Assembly: GCA_017506865.1 (NCBI GenBank)
Contig: JAFCMP010000532.1
Span: forward strand, 1-64,000
Source of the DNA: Tribonema minus
Taxonomy: Eukaryota > Sar > Xanthophyceae > Tribonematales > Tribonemataceae
Direction: 5' to 3'
DNA length: 64,000 nucleotides
Positions 42,747 to 55,000 of the stretch are shown here, piece after piece. Positions within the stretch are counted from its first letter, which is position 1; each line of letters opens with the position of its first letter. The notes below the pieces were generated by a model. The model did not search any database. It saw only the letters and a program-made list of their open reading frames with translations, and was not told the DNA's origin. A program made the translations under genes and the position numbers.

Positions 42747-43559
42747 ATGGTAGAAACAGACACTGCCCATGAGGTGGACGGTATGCAGGAGGCATCCATA
42801 CTCACTGAATTATTGTATTATGATAACGGCGGCGCTCAGGTTATGCTGCTGGAGCACTTAACGTGCAGCCCGTTGTCATTCAGCGATGTTCTGGCTCGCG
42901 TACAACCGCTCGCAGCCCTGCTGTGGCTAAGACTGCCGCCCACATGTGACTCATTGGAAGTGTTGGACACCATGGCCCTCTCGCACCTCAGGGTCCTAGA
43001 CTGCACAGGGTAAGACGTGCTTGAATGTACTCTTGCGCGTGTTCGTTGCATGCTTAATCATGTAGTGGGCTGATACGTGCACTATTGTGTTTCAAATTGC
43101 AGTTGCCGGCGCCTGAAGAGTGTGCCTGTGTCCATTCGCAGCCTCAGCAGCCTCACACGCCTATCTTTCGCCGGGTGCAAAGTACTTGAGGCCGTGCCAG
43201 ATTCATTCGGCGACCTGGCAGCATTGACTGCGCTGAGCTTCATGGACTGCGAGGGGCTCACAGAGTTGCCAGACTCATTTGGTACATTACCAGCATTGGC
43301 TGTGCTTGATTTTCACGGCTCGCCTTCCGCCCCCATGTCGCTGGGCAGTTTGTCAGATGCAGTCGCCAGCCTGACAGCGTCGACCAAATTAGATTTGTCC
43401 AGGTGCAATGTGCTCAACAGCCTGCCCAGCACATTAGACAAGCTGACAGCATTGACTACGCTGAGGTTGTATGGTTGCGAGCGGCTCATTACCTTACCGG
43501 GGTCATTCGGCAAGCTAGCCAAGTTGACGGAAAACGACCTGTCACATTGTACATATTGA
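42747..43559 (+). CDS. Two-exon leucine-rich-repeat protein
   Basis: Exon 1 is 42747-43009 (donor GTAAGACG) and exon 2 is 43103-43559 (acceptor TTTCAAATTGCAG). The 93-bp intron splits a Gly codon and the joined frame reads VLDCTGCRRLKSVPVSI, exactly in LRR register. 239 residues. LRRs of about 24 residues follow: LTRLSFAGCKVLEAVPDSFG, LTALSFMDCEGLTELPDSFG, LAVLDFHGS, KLDLSRCNVLNSLPSTLD, LTTLRLYGCERLITLPGSFG. This is the CC-type LRR consensus of plant and protist recognition proteins. No kinase, NB-ARC, signal peptide or membrane segment, so it is a cytoplasmic binding module or a short paralogue of a larger one. Intact. Confidence 0.82.
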
Positions 43560-44110
43560 GTACTTTGAAGTAAAATTGTGTGTCAGCATGTGCCGTCATA
43601 GCCGCTGTTGCAAAATAAGCTGAAGCAACACAGAGGCAACCAGTCCCTTGCGTGGTTCATTTCAAACCCAGGGCGGTATGTAGCCCAAAAGTACGGAAAA
43701 TGGAGATTCAGATGTGGATACTCAAAACGTTGCATTTCGTTGCGTGCAAATATACTGATTCAAGAAACAATCCCAATCTTTGCTGTGTTCACTCTTATTC
43801 ACAACCACCTTTGCAAGTGCATACAACCAACCATCTACAATGTCCAGAATCACCCTTGTGGTCAATGACTCCGCTGCTGGCAAGGTGCTGAGGTCAGCAG
43901 CCGCCGCTGCTGAAGCCACCATCAAGAAAAGTGCCCGCTTCAGCCTCTGCTCCGTCAACAAACTCACGCCTGGGGCACCACCGATTCTGGATATGCCCAC
44001 AATGATCAAGATGAGCCCCACAAGAGCATGGTCAAGGAGGCCTCATTGTGCGATATCATCAGGACTGCAGTCGCGGCGGACTGCGCAGTCGTGCTTGCTC
44101 GCACAGATGC
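43560..44110 (+). other. No confident gene; one weak small frame
   Basis: MSRITLVVNDSAAGKVLRSAA, encoded from about 43,840, reads like a protein start, with SFSLCSV-like and KLTPGAPPILDMP segments, but ends in unlikely sequence by 44,120 and has no family match. Confidence 0.25.
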
Positions 44111-44920
44111 TTAACGTGTAGCAAATGGTGCACTCGAGTCCCTTACAACGACTGCGCTAGTACAGGCGCTGTGGCGCAAATTGCATATGGCCATCTCACC
44201 TAGCTTTTGCAGGCTCGCAACACCCGGATACTTGGGCATGGCATCCACCGCCCTGCCCTCGGCACATGCCACCCTGAGCCGCTCACTGCTCGTCGCCTCC
44301 ACAGCATCTCTCGCTGTTGTTGCACAGCCGCAACCCTGCAGTCTGCAGAGTCTCGTAGTCAGGAAACGTGCACATTGACTTTGGTATGCTCTCAAAACCC
44401 CGTCACCGACGAGTGCGGTCAGATTGTTCGGGTCCAGCGCCAGCCATGATATCACCCTTAGGCTTGCAGACATTTAGTTGTTGGAACCATCATCATCGCC
44501 TCCGCTACTTTTGATCCCCCTTCTGCCTGTCACGCTCTTGGACATCTTCACCACCCTCCAACGGGCTGAACATCGCCGCAAATCTGCTGCTCTGTACCTC
44601 AATTTTGCCTGGGCAAGACAACATGGCTGGCTACACACACTCTCTGGCTAGCACCAGCTGTGATGAGAGCCCCTCATGCCCGGAGCGCTCTGTGCCATTT
44701 CTAAGATTGCTCTACACCCCAGCTTCTGCACCCCCGTGTTGAACGAAAATGTAGTCGTTGCGCGCAGTACCTCGCGACCTCCTGGCCCGGCAACTGTGGC
44801 CAACATTTTGGGACCCCTGTCACAGAGGTGCAGCAGCACATTGATTGCAGATTGCGACTGCAAATCACTCTGCGATCTATCCATGCTGGAGATCACAGCG
44901 CTTATGGAGGACGAAGTCAT
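44111..44920 (-). pseudogene. Probable armadillo/HEAT-like repeat protein remnant
   Basis: Two minus-strand frames, 44920-44648 and 44473-44111, read like helical repeat protein: INVLLHLCDRGPKMLATVAG, GVQKLGCRAILEMAQSAPG, then LALDPNNLTALVGDGVL, SLQKLGEMAICNL. The pattern G-V-Q-x-L-G-C-x-A-I is typical of ARM-type helices. The 175 bases between them contain stops in all frames read. No splice pair was established, so decay is more likely than an intron. Confidence 0.4.
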
Positions 44921-44952
44921 GATATCGCCTTAAGTACGGTCGCCTGCTCGCC

Positions 44953-45048
44953 TGCTGCTGCTGCTGTTGCTGCTGCAGCTGCTGCTGCTGCTGCTGCTGC
45001 CTGCTGCCTATCCTCTGCTGCTGCTGCTGCTGTGCTGCCTGTGGCTGA
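44953..45048. repeat. CTG tract, interrupted
   Basis: CTGCTGCTGCTGTTGCTGCTGC and CTGCTGCC variants; reads as Gln or Ala/Cys runs in either strand. Confidence 0.9.
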
Positions 45049-45067
45049 AACTCACTTAAAAATAGGA

Positions 45068-45480
45068 TCACTTGAACTCAAAGCGGGCCTTGAACTCAGT
45101 CTCAGCACTTGAACACACAACGGCACTTGAACTCAAAGCGGGACTTGACTCAAATTTGGCACTTGAACTCGACCGGCATTAGAACTTTTGAATGATCATT
45201 CAAGTTTCTGAACTCCAAACGGCACTTGAACTCAAATCGGGACTTGAACTCAGTCACGGCACTTGAACTCACAACGGCACTTGAACTCAAAGCGGCACTT
45301 GAATTCACAACGGCACTTGAACCCACAACGGCACTTGAACTCACAACGGCACTTGCGGCACTTGAACTCACAACGGCACTTGAATTCAAGTCGGCAATTG
45401 GAACTCAAATGGCACTTGAACTCATATGAAATACTTCAACTCTAATGGCACTTGAACTCAAAGGCACCCGCAGGACTTGA
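45068..45480. repeat. 18-bp minisatellite (CGGCACTTGAACTCACAA)
   Basis: About twenty degenerate copies, best preserved at 45256-45390. A 16-base palindrome TTGAATGATCATTCAA interrupts it at 45189-45204. Period 18 keeps frames open (TALELT-type hexapeptide) but there is no sign of a gene. Confidence 0.92.
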
Positions 45481-45487
45481 GCAAGCC

Positions 45488-45522
<35 letters not shown>
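45488..45522. repeat. CTG tract, about 11 units
   Basis: Uninterrupted CTG directly after the minisatellite. Confidence 0.92.
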
Positions 45523-45694
45523 GCGAACGAAGCACACAAGACAGAACGCGTCACGATACATAATCACGGAACAGCAGCAGAGTACACCCTCGCATCAGCC
45601 ATCCCGGCAGAGCACACCACATCAGCCACACCAGCGCTAGCGTTAGCTGACTGGTTCAATTGCCGTTACGACAGCTACCACAGCAGCAGCCAAT

Positions 45695-46044
45695 ATGCCG
45701 GTAGGCACAAGAAGCAGCAGGAGGAGGCAGCAGCGTGCAGGAGCACCAGTGGAGAGCGATGGTGATGGCACCTCACATTTGGCAAAGTGAGTGCTCGAAG
45801 CAATGAACCTCAATATGATTCAAGATAGAGTTGTGCCAAGCCGGTCCTGTGCTGTTAACTCTTTAGCAGCCACAGGTATGAATGTTGGCCTCTCTACAAC
45901 CCCCAAACGACCAACATTGTATCCAACCGGTGTCCAGTCCTGAAAGGCGTTCCAAATGCCGGATACATGTACCCCGCGCATTCCGTTGACGCCTCGTGCT
46001 CCTACATCTCGATCAAACCAAACGGTTGGTGTTTGAAAGTGTAG
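45695..46044 (+). CDS. Small two-exon gene of unknown function, possibly longer
   Basis: Exon 1 45695-45786 (MPVGTRSSRRRQQRAGAPV, basic) ends at a GTGAGTGC donor. Exon 2 45870-46044 follows TTAACTCTTTAGCAG and, in phase, reads NHRYECWPLYNPQTTN and YMYPAHSVDASCSYISIKPN to a TAG. 88 residues. An alternative donor near 46024 could splice to an exon at 46557, whose frame reads GMPIAGNPLTGNMHEPVTNQ, and a last exon near 46750-46925 (DEVQEYAHHVRYEFGTEP), but I could not make all phases agree. The first residues resemble a candidate exon at 62830-62757. No family recognised. Confidence 0.5.
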
Positions 46045-47530
46045 GAGGCAGCTGTGGCTTGTTGTTCACAGCCTTGTTGTAAACTCGGTCCCGTCGTGGT
46101 TTTCGTGACCACACCCCAAGAATGGCCTGGTTCTCCACGCGCCGGGTATCATGACAGTTGCAGCCCTCTGGCAGACAGCCCTCACGGTTTTTATTTGAGA
46201 GGAGCAGCTGCGCACCCCTTCTTGGGCTTCTAAGTCCAAACAACTAGGCACAGCAACTAGCACAGCCAAGGTCAAACCACAAGGCACTGTTTTTCCACTG
46301 CCAAGGTGAAGTACCTAGGCTATGTTTGTTCAATAGCTGCTGGCTGAGCAAGTCACAATCAAACTTTTCCCATTTGCGTCCCTGCCCTCCCCATGAGCGG
46401 TTGAAATCACTTCAGACTCTTGATGAGCACAAGGGCCAATGTTGCAGATCTGTAATTTTTCTCTCTCATACAGTATACACATGGTGCCTCACGACAAATA
46501 TCGTTAACTCAGGGCATGGTGTCTACAGGGCTAGTCAGTGCTGTATCATCGTGCAGGTGGCATGCCAATCGCTGGCAATCCGCTCACTGGCAACATGCAC
46601 GAGCCCGTCACCAACCAGACTGTGGTGGACTTTAGCGCGATGGCCTTAAGGTCCACTGCAATCGTCCGTTTTCCTAGGTGCCGATATGCAGGTCGACATG
46701 ACATAGTTCAACATCCGAGCCCGAGTCTTGCTAATGTCTTGTCATGCAGTTCAGGCACATCGCATCATATACTATTCTGGGACCGCATCCTTCGCCACAG
46801 CCTGTTGTCAGCCCTTCGATGAAGTGCAAGAATATGCGCACCATGTGAGATATGAATTCGGTACAGAGCCGCTCTGTCAACATGTCATGAGGGTCATTGC
46901 ACCTTTGCTTTCCGATGTGCCGTGATGCCAATTGATACGCGTAGTGTGTATGAGGCGCTTGGCACGTACACACACGAGGGGTATGGTGGTGCGCCAGCAG
47001 TGGCACATTTGCGTGCAGCGATGGTGGTATTTTGAATTACTGGCACCACTCCAGAAAAGTGAAGTGCAGCTCTCTCCACCAGGGAAAAACAGCAGCTTAG
47101 CACAGTGACTAATTACGAGGATGTGCAAGCGAGCATGGCATTGGTGTGTGTGGAAGCCTCGTGTGCACTTGCGCAAGCGGTATATCATGTGCATAGTCAG
47201 TGTCACCACCATTAGCTATTGTTACAATTCGCAGCCCACGCTTTGCGTGCGTGAGCTGCAAAGATATTCACTGCCGCATGCTCTCAATCGGCTGCAACGA
47301 CACTTGCGCATATTTTACGCGGCGTGCAAGGACGAGAGTGTTGAGCTCAGGTACCTCTTCTGAGTTGTGGCCCTCCCTACTGTGGGCACAGCATATGTAT
47401 TATAGTCGGACGAGCCCCGACGGGCTATCGAAAGATGGCTAGCATCTACGTACAAGCTGCCGCCTCACTTAGGGCGAACAACTGCGCCTGTCTTCAGGTT
47501 CAAGTGTCATGCTGCGAACAACTCGCACGA

Positions 47531-48414
47531 CTAGGCTCCACGGCTGCCCGTCGGGCGCACCACCATGGCACTGCTTCCCGCCATCTTGATGCGCCACTGG
47601 CCGAATGCCAGCTCCTGGGACAGTGACACCACATCGCCCGAATCCAGCGAGCGCAGAGCCGCCTCCGTTGCCATGCCCACTTGATGCATGAGCCCTCAAA
47701 AGTTGAGCACCTCGGCCTCGGTGAAGCCGGCGGTGGTGAGCCACTGGGCGAGCCAGTCCTGTTCAGGCGTCGTGGTGCCAGTCACGGCGCCGGCGCCGCG
47801 GCCATGGTCGTTGCCGCCGTTGCTGCCGTTGCCGTCTTTGCTGCCGTCACCGACACCGCTGCTTCTGCCGCTGCTGCTGCCGCTGACGATGCTTCCGCCA
47901 CCGTCGCCGCCGCTGCTGCCGCCGTCGCCACCATGACCGCAACCGCTGCCGTCGCCGCCAAAGCCGCTTGCCCCAGCTGCTGGGAGGATTGGCGCGCCAG
48001 CACCGGCACTGCCGCCGCTGACGCGCGCTGGTGCGGCAGAAGCTAGCCGTCCACGCATCTTGGCCGTGGACGCACACGGCAGTGCTGCTGTACCGGCGAC
48101 TGGGGCGGGTGCTCGTCCATCCACTGCTGCAGGCGCCTTGACTCCGTCTTGTACGCTGCCTCCAAGCGGGTGACACGCAGATTCAAGTCCGACACCTCCC
48201 GCGCTGCGGCTTGGCCATCGCTGAATCTTTGAAGCGCCAGGCCAAGGATATGATACTGCAGAGGCCCGACTGTCGCTCTCTCCGATATAGCTTGTGAAGT
48301 GTACCGCTGGCACGTTTCATGCTCGGCCTGCAGCCATCGTTGTACTGGTCTAGCATGGGAGCACACAGCATGACATGTAGGAAAATTGTTGGCAGCAGGG
48401 CGCGTACTTCTCAC
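47531..48414 (-). pseudogene. Coiled-coil, Gly-rich linker and SAM-like domain protein, broken
   Basis: From about 48,400 one frame reads a helical, coiled-coil-like segment (QRFSDGQAAAREVSDLNLRV, TRLEAAYKTESRRLQQWMDE). Another frame then carries a Gly/Ser-rich linker and, near 47,760-47,560, a SAM-like pattern: WLAQWLTTAGFTEAEVLNF, then after a TGA, GLMHQVGMATEAALRSLDSG and SLSQELAFGQWRIKM, ending at TAG 47531. SAM domains mediate protein assembly. The TGA at about 47696-47698 interrupts a domain that is otherwise intact on both sides. The switch between the first two frames near 48,110 could be an intron or a frameshift. Confidence 0.5.
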
Positions 48415-48539
48415 AGTGCGGCCGATTGGACATTGCGAGGCTTCACGTGCTCGGTGAGGCAGGTGCCGTCAGTATGCTCGGCCTGCACACCATCTACCAA
48501 TCCAGGACAAGAGCTGCAGAGACGATCTAACATGGCGAG

Positions 48540-49570
48540 CTAAGTATTCACGTTAGCCATGGCCATCCACAATGACAGCAGCGGTGTTGAGCGATGTAAG
48601 GGAGGGCGCGCTGGTCACGCATGAAGGGGCATGGCCATCATCTGGCTTTCTTTGGCCGCAAAGCCGTTTGCGCAATGGATGTGAATACTAACAACCATCT
48701 GGAGCGGTTCAACGGCATCCTCTCAAGTACATCTCCTTAATCAGGAAGAAAGGTTGCATGCTGTCAAACTGCTGACGGTGCTTAGTGGCTGAGGCCATGC
48801 CTCACTACATCCATAACCGCCAAAAGAAACTGGCAGGCCTGGAGTCATCAGGTACGCTTCAACTGATCATTTGCCCTCTGGAAACCTGAACGGTCTCTCA
48901 CTTGATGCAAATGCTGGGTCAACAGCGGCAGTTGGTAACACCACACGGTTCACGAAAGCTCATGCAGGTTGCCATGTAAGACTGACAAATGCTGCAGCAC
49001 GATGCAGACGTGGCAGTAGTGGCTACATTTCAAGTGGCTAACAATGGCTAAAGAGGAAGTTCAATTAGTGGTTGTGTTGTGCCAGTGGACTCACACAAAG
49101 ATTCTTAGCTGGGCAGTGCTCAGCAGCAGCAGAAGCAGCAGCACCACCAAGCTGCTCAATCCAACTTTAACAGTTGGAGATTCTTTGCTTGCAACTGGAC
49201 ACTGCTTTGTCAATTGACCAAACCATCATGCATCCTTCTTCTTTGTCGCTTTGACCATTGTAGCATTCAACTTTAGACTTTTGAAGGCTTCGGCTCAAGT
49301 AGGAAAGCTTAGGCAGACCACAGCAAAGAGATATACTAGCATCAGGTACAGTCTCATCAACTCCTGATCCTTAGAATTGACCCTAACCATCTTGTGCTTC
49401 TTATCCGATCATGCGCATTGGCGAGTGTTTGGTTTGTACGTGCGCGTCTAAGTGAAAACGTTGGCCTGTTGCCTCTAACATGTACACCCTTGCGTATCAT
49501 AATGCTGCCACAGGGGCAATGTCAGCTCTGCAACGCCATCAACACCAAGTGAAGTACATCCTCAACAGGA
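48540..49570. other. No gene identified
   Basis: Sequence of mixed composition without long frames or recognisable repeats, apart from a short AGCAGCAGCAGAAGCAGC tract near 49,125. Confidence 0.5.
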
Positions 49571-49573
49571 GAT

Positions 49574-51140
49574 GTGTGGCTGTGGCAGAAGTGGAGAGTG
49601 GCAGAGCTCAGGGATCACAGGGGCCGCTATGACGTGTGCAAGCACCTGGAGGCAGCGGCACAGGTGTTGCCCTTCACCCATGCCATGCGCTTGAAGGCGG
49701 CAGAGGCGCCGGTGCACCCTGTGCATGCTTTGGAGCTTGAGAAAGGTGTTCTACAGTGCAGGCAAGTTGAATGAATGCGCGCAGTGCAACTTAGATTGTA
49801 CTTCACACCGTCATCGAGCTTCGTCATCACAGCGCGCAGGACCATTGCGGCCCTGCCGGGTGTTAGCTCGAGAATTGTGGATGGCAAGCACTGATGTCAT
49901 GGCCAGTGACACAAGGCTCATCTTGAGCAGCCAAACAGACAGGGTGCATGCATTGTGTACCGATTTGGAACTGCATTTGACGGTACTTTACTTGGCAAGT
50001 TGCAGCAATGCAGTGGGCGCGGTCTCAGTGCGCCGGTTCAGGCGGTCATTAATGCTGTGAGGCATCCTCCTGTGTTTTGTCGATGGATAAATTTCCAGTG
50101 CCCCTCAGTTTGCAGAACAGTTGCCAACTCTGCGAGCCAAGAGAACATGATTGGACTAAAGAGTGCCACATTTTGCAAGCTTAGGTACATGTCCTGAAGT
50201 GGACATGCTGCTGGAGCTATGTGAGCATTGATGTATCCATAGTTCACCACAATGTGACAATTACACTATTTGCATATGTATGCAGGTGCCTCTGCGAACT
50301 GCAGACGCCTGCTTGCATGAAACTCTAGTCTCTGCTTTGCACTATGACGTGTCTGAATGCCAAGCTGCATCAGACAAGACAAATTGTGTTTCGTACCTGC
50401 TAGCTGCACTTAACGTCCCATAGTACATGGCCGCCTGCAAGGTTGCCGCATTCCACCCTTATCTACAGCTCAAGAGCACCTGCAACAGTATGAATGCTCA
50501 ATTGCACGCCAATGCAGTCGTGCTGCTAGCTCATGTCATGCTTCCCTGTCATCAAAGCGCTAACGGTGATGCTCTCTTGCCATCTGCATGCTTGTGCAGG
50601 CGCCTCTGTGGGACGGAGACGCCCGACTGCATCCTCAACATCAGCACATGGTTCTGCACATGTCTGGATGCCAAGCCGCATCAGACGTGTGCACATCTGC
50701 TCGCTGCACAGCAGCACTCAGAGTTCAAGGAGGCCTGTAGTCTGGCTGCATTTGATGCGCCGATGCCAGAAGACCCGCTACAGGTGATTGTGATTGAACG
50801 GCGCCCTCTCTTGTCCATGGCTCTTGATGTGGAAGAGCCCGTCAAGCAGTTTGGGGGGGGAGGCTGACATTCATGCCCTTCAGGCGGCGGCGCAGAATGT
50901 CAGAAGCGCCAGTAGCACAAGGGCGGCAGATAATGTCAGCAACACTGCTAAAGCTGTCAAGCGGTTCGCAGCTGCAATCGCGAGGTTTGCGCTTCACGCA
51001 GAGCTGCTGCAAGGTGAGCATTTGCAGCATTGCATTGCCAAGCTGGAGGACAATGCTGGGTGGTGCCAGAACATGAAGCCTCAGTTTGCGATCGCAGCAC
51101 CGCAGAGCCAGAAGGGCTGGAGTAGGCAACTCTCAGACAG
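49574..51140 (+). pseudogene. SWIM zinc-finger protein, fragmented (MULE-like or related)
   Basis: The clear part is the frame at 50427-50867: LNISTWFCTCLDAKPHQTCA followed by HLLAAQ, the CxC...CxH pattern of a SWIM finger, found in MULE transposases and in MEKK1/zinc-binding regulators. After PVKQFGGGG the frame stops at 50865-50867 because an 8-G run (50853-50860) has one base too many. The next frame continues in good register (LQAAAQNVRSASSTRAADN, IARFALHAELLQGEHLQHC). A diverged second copy of the SWIM exon lies at 50282-50423 with several stops. An earlier exon-like piece at 49574-49763 (WRVAELRDHRGRYDVCKHLE) may belong to the same gene. No transposase catalytic core seen. Confidence 0.55.
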
Positions 51141-51551
51141 GACTTGCAGGCCCTTGTTCAACCGCAAGAGGCGCAGATCGGCACAGCATTCAACAACCAC
51201 AACAACAACCGACAACGAAAGGCGCGAATCGGCAAAGTCCACCGATAGTAATGAACTAGACGGCGTAACCAATGGCGAGGACAGCGCATTGCCTTCTGAT
51301 GGAGTAGCACATCACCTCCTATGCCTCAGCAGCACCCCCTGCTGCCCAGCCTCGGCTCCCCCCCTTGCTGCATCGCCGCTGCTAATGATGCGCTGTCTTG
51401 CTGCTGCTATTTACTGCATCTCAAGTTTGGTGGTGGCTTTCTGCGGTATGTGTGCAACGATCGCTGTACAAAAAGCGTTACAATGACCCTTGCGCAAATG
51501 GCCTCACAAGGGGCAGGAAGATTTTCCTGGGGCGACCGGCAAGTGTGATGG

Positions 51552-51855
51552 TGCGTCTAGTCATAGCAGTCACGAGAGCCGACCTTGCCTGTGAATGGGT
51601 CAGCCCGCAGTGTGGTCCGTCTCGCGGTCATTACGCATACCGCATCTGCAATACACATGCCCTGGAGTTCTTCCTGTTGCTGCACTTGAGACCAGGTGTG
51701 GTATACAGTAAGCTACGTAACGGCAGGTTTTCAAGCGTTTGGTTTTGTGAAACTGCTGCTGCCTCCTCACTCGCAAGTCTCGATGACTGTCTAGTCGCAG
51801 CACGAGAGCCGCCTTTTACCGTGAATGGGTCAGACCGCAGTGTGGTCGGTCGGGC
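51552..51855. repeat. Direct repeat pair, 68 bases, 236 bases apart
   Basis: 51552-51619 and 51788-51855 share GTCTAGTC, CACGAGAGCCG, GTGAATGGGTCAG and CCGCAGTGTGGTC in the same order. Confidence 0.75.
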
Positions 51856-52022
51856 TTAAACCGTTCATGTGACAGCAGCAGAGGCAGTAGCAGTAGGCAA
51901 GGCGCTCGGAAGCGGGCAGCGGAGGTGTAGCAGCAGTCGAAGCACGTCAGCCCACCCTGCCCGCAGCAGCAGCAGCGTAGCAGCGGCGTGGCACGCTGAC
52001 TGCTGCCGCCTGGTGTTCAGAC

Positions 52023-55000
52023 ATGTGGAAGGACAATACTTCAGCCGTGTTCGGGGCTCGCGCTGTTCTCCGAGCCGTCGAGAGCGGGTCTATCGGGTGC
52101 TGGGAATGCAACAAAGATGCTGGTGTGCTCACGTGGAACCACCACATGTACTCACTATTCGATAAAGACTGGAACTCGGGGCCAGTGAATTTCGAGGCAG
52201 ACTTTCTAGGGCGGTTGCATCCAGACGACCTGCCCGGTGTACAAGGGCTGCTGGACACGGCTATCAGAACGAAATGCAAATTCGAGGCGTACTACCGCGT
52301 AATCAGGAGGGACGGCTCCATCACAAGCATCAGAGCTTGCGCCGAATTTGTCATGAACGCAGACGACTCTGAGTGCCTCTTGGGCACATGTGTAGATGTA
52401 ACAGGCCTGCAGAGCCAGCAGGCAGCTGAAACGGAGCAGCATCAATGGAGGGATCACCAGCATCCGCCTTCGTTGCGCAGTCAGAGGGACGACGGCCAAG
52501 AGACATTTCGAGGCAGCCGCGACAGCAGCAGCAGCAGCAGCTCCACTAGTGACATCGATGCCTGCATCGGATCAATTCAGCGACGGAAGTGGGCACTAGG
52601 CCCAGAGCTAGGGCGAGGTGCTTTCGGCCAGGTGCACATGGGGCTGGACCAGGTGACGGGAGAATTCATCGCGGTGAGCACCTCTTGATGCTGATTGTGC
52701 TTAGGGTTGGCAAAACCGTATTTGGTATATACGCTGTATATACGTATGTGTATGGTGTATATACACCGTATCTGAGATTCCGAGGTTCAGAAATCCGTAT
52801 TTGCCGTATATGGGCTATATCGAGCATATTACACTCACAGCACTTAATAGTGAGCATACACGTGTTCCTGTCCGTGTTTTAGCCATACAGCAGCAGTAGC
52901 AGCAGCAGCGCGCGCGTGTGCACTAGTGACACAATTGGAGGGCGGCCTCTGGCCGCTTGCTGCTGCTGCTGCTGCCGTGCTGCTGCTGCTGCTGCTGCTC
53001 CTGCTCCTGCTGCTGCTGGACCAGGTCAGACCCGCTCGTCTCAAAAGCAACCCTGAACGCTATAAAGCAACCGAGGTAGTTAGGCTATAGTCAGGTCTGT
53101 CAGGACAAATTGAATGTTGAAGTTGAGAAGTACTAGGCTGTTCGGCTCACTCAGGCGCACCCGCTGACTATTTATTTGTTGAAGTTGATAAAGGTTGAGC
53201 TGTGGTATTGCCTGTTCAGCGGTGATGTTGGAGTTGAAGTTAGCTTGAAGTTGAAGTTCATATGGCACCAAAGAATTGTGACAACACATCAGCATCAGCG
53301 CCAACTTCAACAAGTGAGTAGTCAAGAGGTGCCTCTGATATAGGGCTACAACGTGATGTCACCCAACTTCAACGTCACTTCCGCGCTGACGACTTTACTA
53401 CTACACAATGGTCTTGGTTGCTTTATAGCGTTCAGGGTTGCCTTTGAGACGAGCGGATCACCAGGTGCTGCTGCACTGAAGCTGCACTACTGCTGCTGCT
53501 GCTCTGCGGCGTGCCCGATGCCTTTGCTGCTGTGTCTACAGCTGCTGTTTGGTTGCAGCCGCTGCATTTGCAGCCCAGACTTTGAGAGCAGCCTCAGACT
53601 GCCTGTGGAGTAGCAAGACTAGGTAGCAGCAGCAGCGACAGCACTGTTTGCTGTGGCTGCTGTGGCTTGCTGCTGATGATTGCCGTTTGAGATGAAGTCA
53701 CTGCCCACTTGCCAGATGCAGCCATGGCCTGCTGCCATTGGCACTGTGAAGCTCAGTGACACACAGTATGCAACATGTGAAGAACAACCTATGTGCCTCT
53801 GAACGCATTGCGCTTTGAAAGCACTGAACATTTATGTCGAAATCATGTGATTCGAAATACCTAAATCATACCGCCAAATCGAATGCTTGCCTGAGCTGTT
53901 GATCACAAGATTGCTACGTACTGCTTGCAATACCCATGAGGGGGGGGCATGCTCATTTGGTCGAGGGTAATCATAGATTGAGGAAGGGCGAGAAGGGCTC
54001 AACGCTTTCCCCGCTGCTGCAGCGATGGACGAGTAATTGCAATTATTGTGAAGTTTTCAATCACCTGAGACACAGTACAAGGCACTCTCATGTCGCTCAT
54101 ATGCCCTTTCCACAGCCGCCGTTGCATGCCCTGCACTTCTGAAGTTGAATCAGATGTTATGCTGGGTACGCCTGTTCTGGTGATTTGGGTTTGTCAACTA
54201 CAGTTCAAATACGCGCATATATGGTACGTATGGCTAAAATACCGTATTTTAGCCGTATCTAAGAATCTGCAATATGGCTTTTGCCAACCCTAACAATTTG
54301 TGCTGCATGATGTCTTGCGACGTCAGATCTGACTCACAGTGGCCTCGTGTTCTGCCGCTGCCGTCGCTGCCTCATGCCACAGGTCAAGGCTTGTTTGATC
54401 TCAGGCGGGCGAAGCAGCACAGCGAGCAAGCTCAGCAATGAGATTCGGCTCATGCAGCGCTGCCGCCACGTCAACATCGTCCAATACCTGGGCACAGAGC
54501 TGAGCCCAGCTGGCGTCTACATCGTGCAGGAGTGGGTGCCTGGCGGCAGCATCACTAGCATTCTTTCAAACTTCGGCGCATTCACGCAACCAGTCACTCA
54601 GTGCTACGCACGCCAGATCCTTCATGGCTTAGTGTATTTACACAGCTGCGGCACCGTCCACCGTGACCTGAAGGGCGACAACGTGCTCGTCAGCGCTGGC
54701 GGCATCGTCAAGATAGCTGACTTTGGTACAAGTGAACAGCTGTACGACCTGCAAGACGACCGCGGCCACCTGCAGGGCACCCTACACTTCATGGCGCCGG
54801 AAGTGTTGCAGCGCCAGCCTCAAGGCATGGCTGTGGACGTGTGGGCCTTCGCCTGCCTCGTCTTGCAGATGCACACTGGCAACATGCCATGGGCTTCAGA
54901 ACTGGGCGCCCGGAAGCGACTACCTCGGCTGCTGCGGCTCATGCAGGCGCACCGCATGCCACCGCTGCCGAACGACCTCAACCCAACAATGCGCGCAGCC

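Larger units (their letters stand above)
52701..54293. mobile_element. TIR-bounded insertion (1,593 bp) filling the PAS-kinase intron
   Basis: The ends are perfect 15-base inverted repeats, TTAGGGTTGGCAAAA and TTTTGCCAACCCTAA. Similarity continues weakly inwards with CCGTATT-like sequence and TATATACG-rich palindromes on the left. No transposase frame is visible, so it would be non-autonomous. A target duplication is not obvious. It takes up almost all of the intron, leaving 27 bases at the donor side and 89 at the acceptor side. Confidence 0.6.

Noticed and set aside
45226..45445. Frames reading TALELT- and NSQRHL-type repeats
   Set aside because: Product of an 18-base minisatellite in frame; no start context or flanking coding sequence.
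52701..52710. TTAGGG as interstitial telomere repeat
   Set aside because: A single copy that is part of the 15-base terminal inverted repeat; no tandem TTAGGG array.
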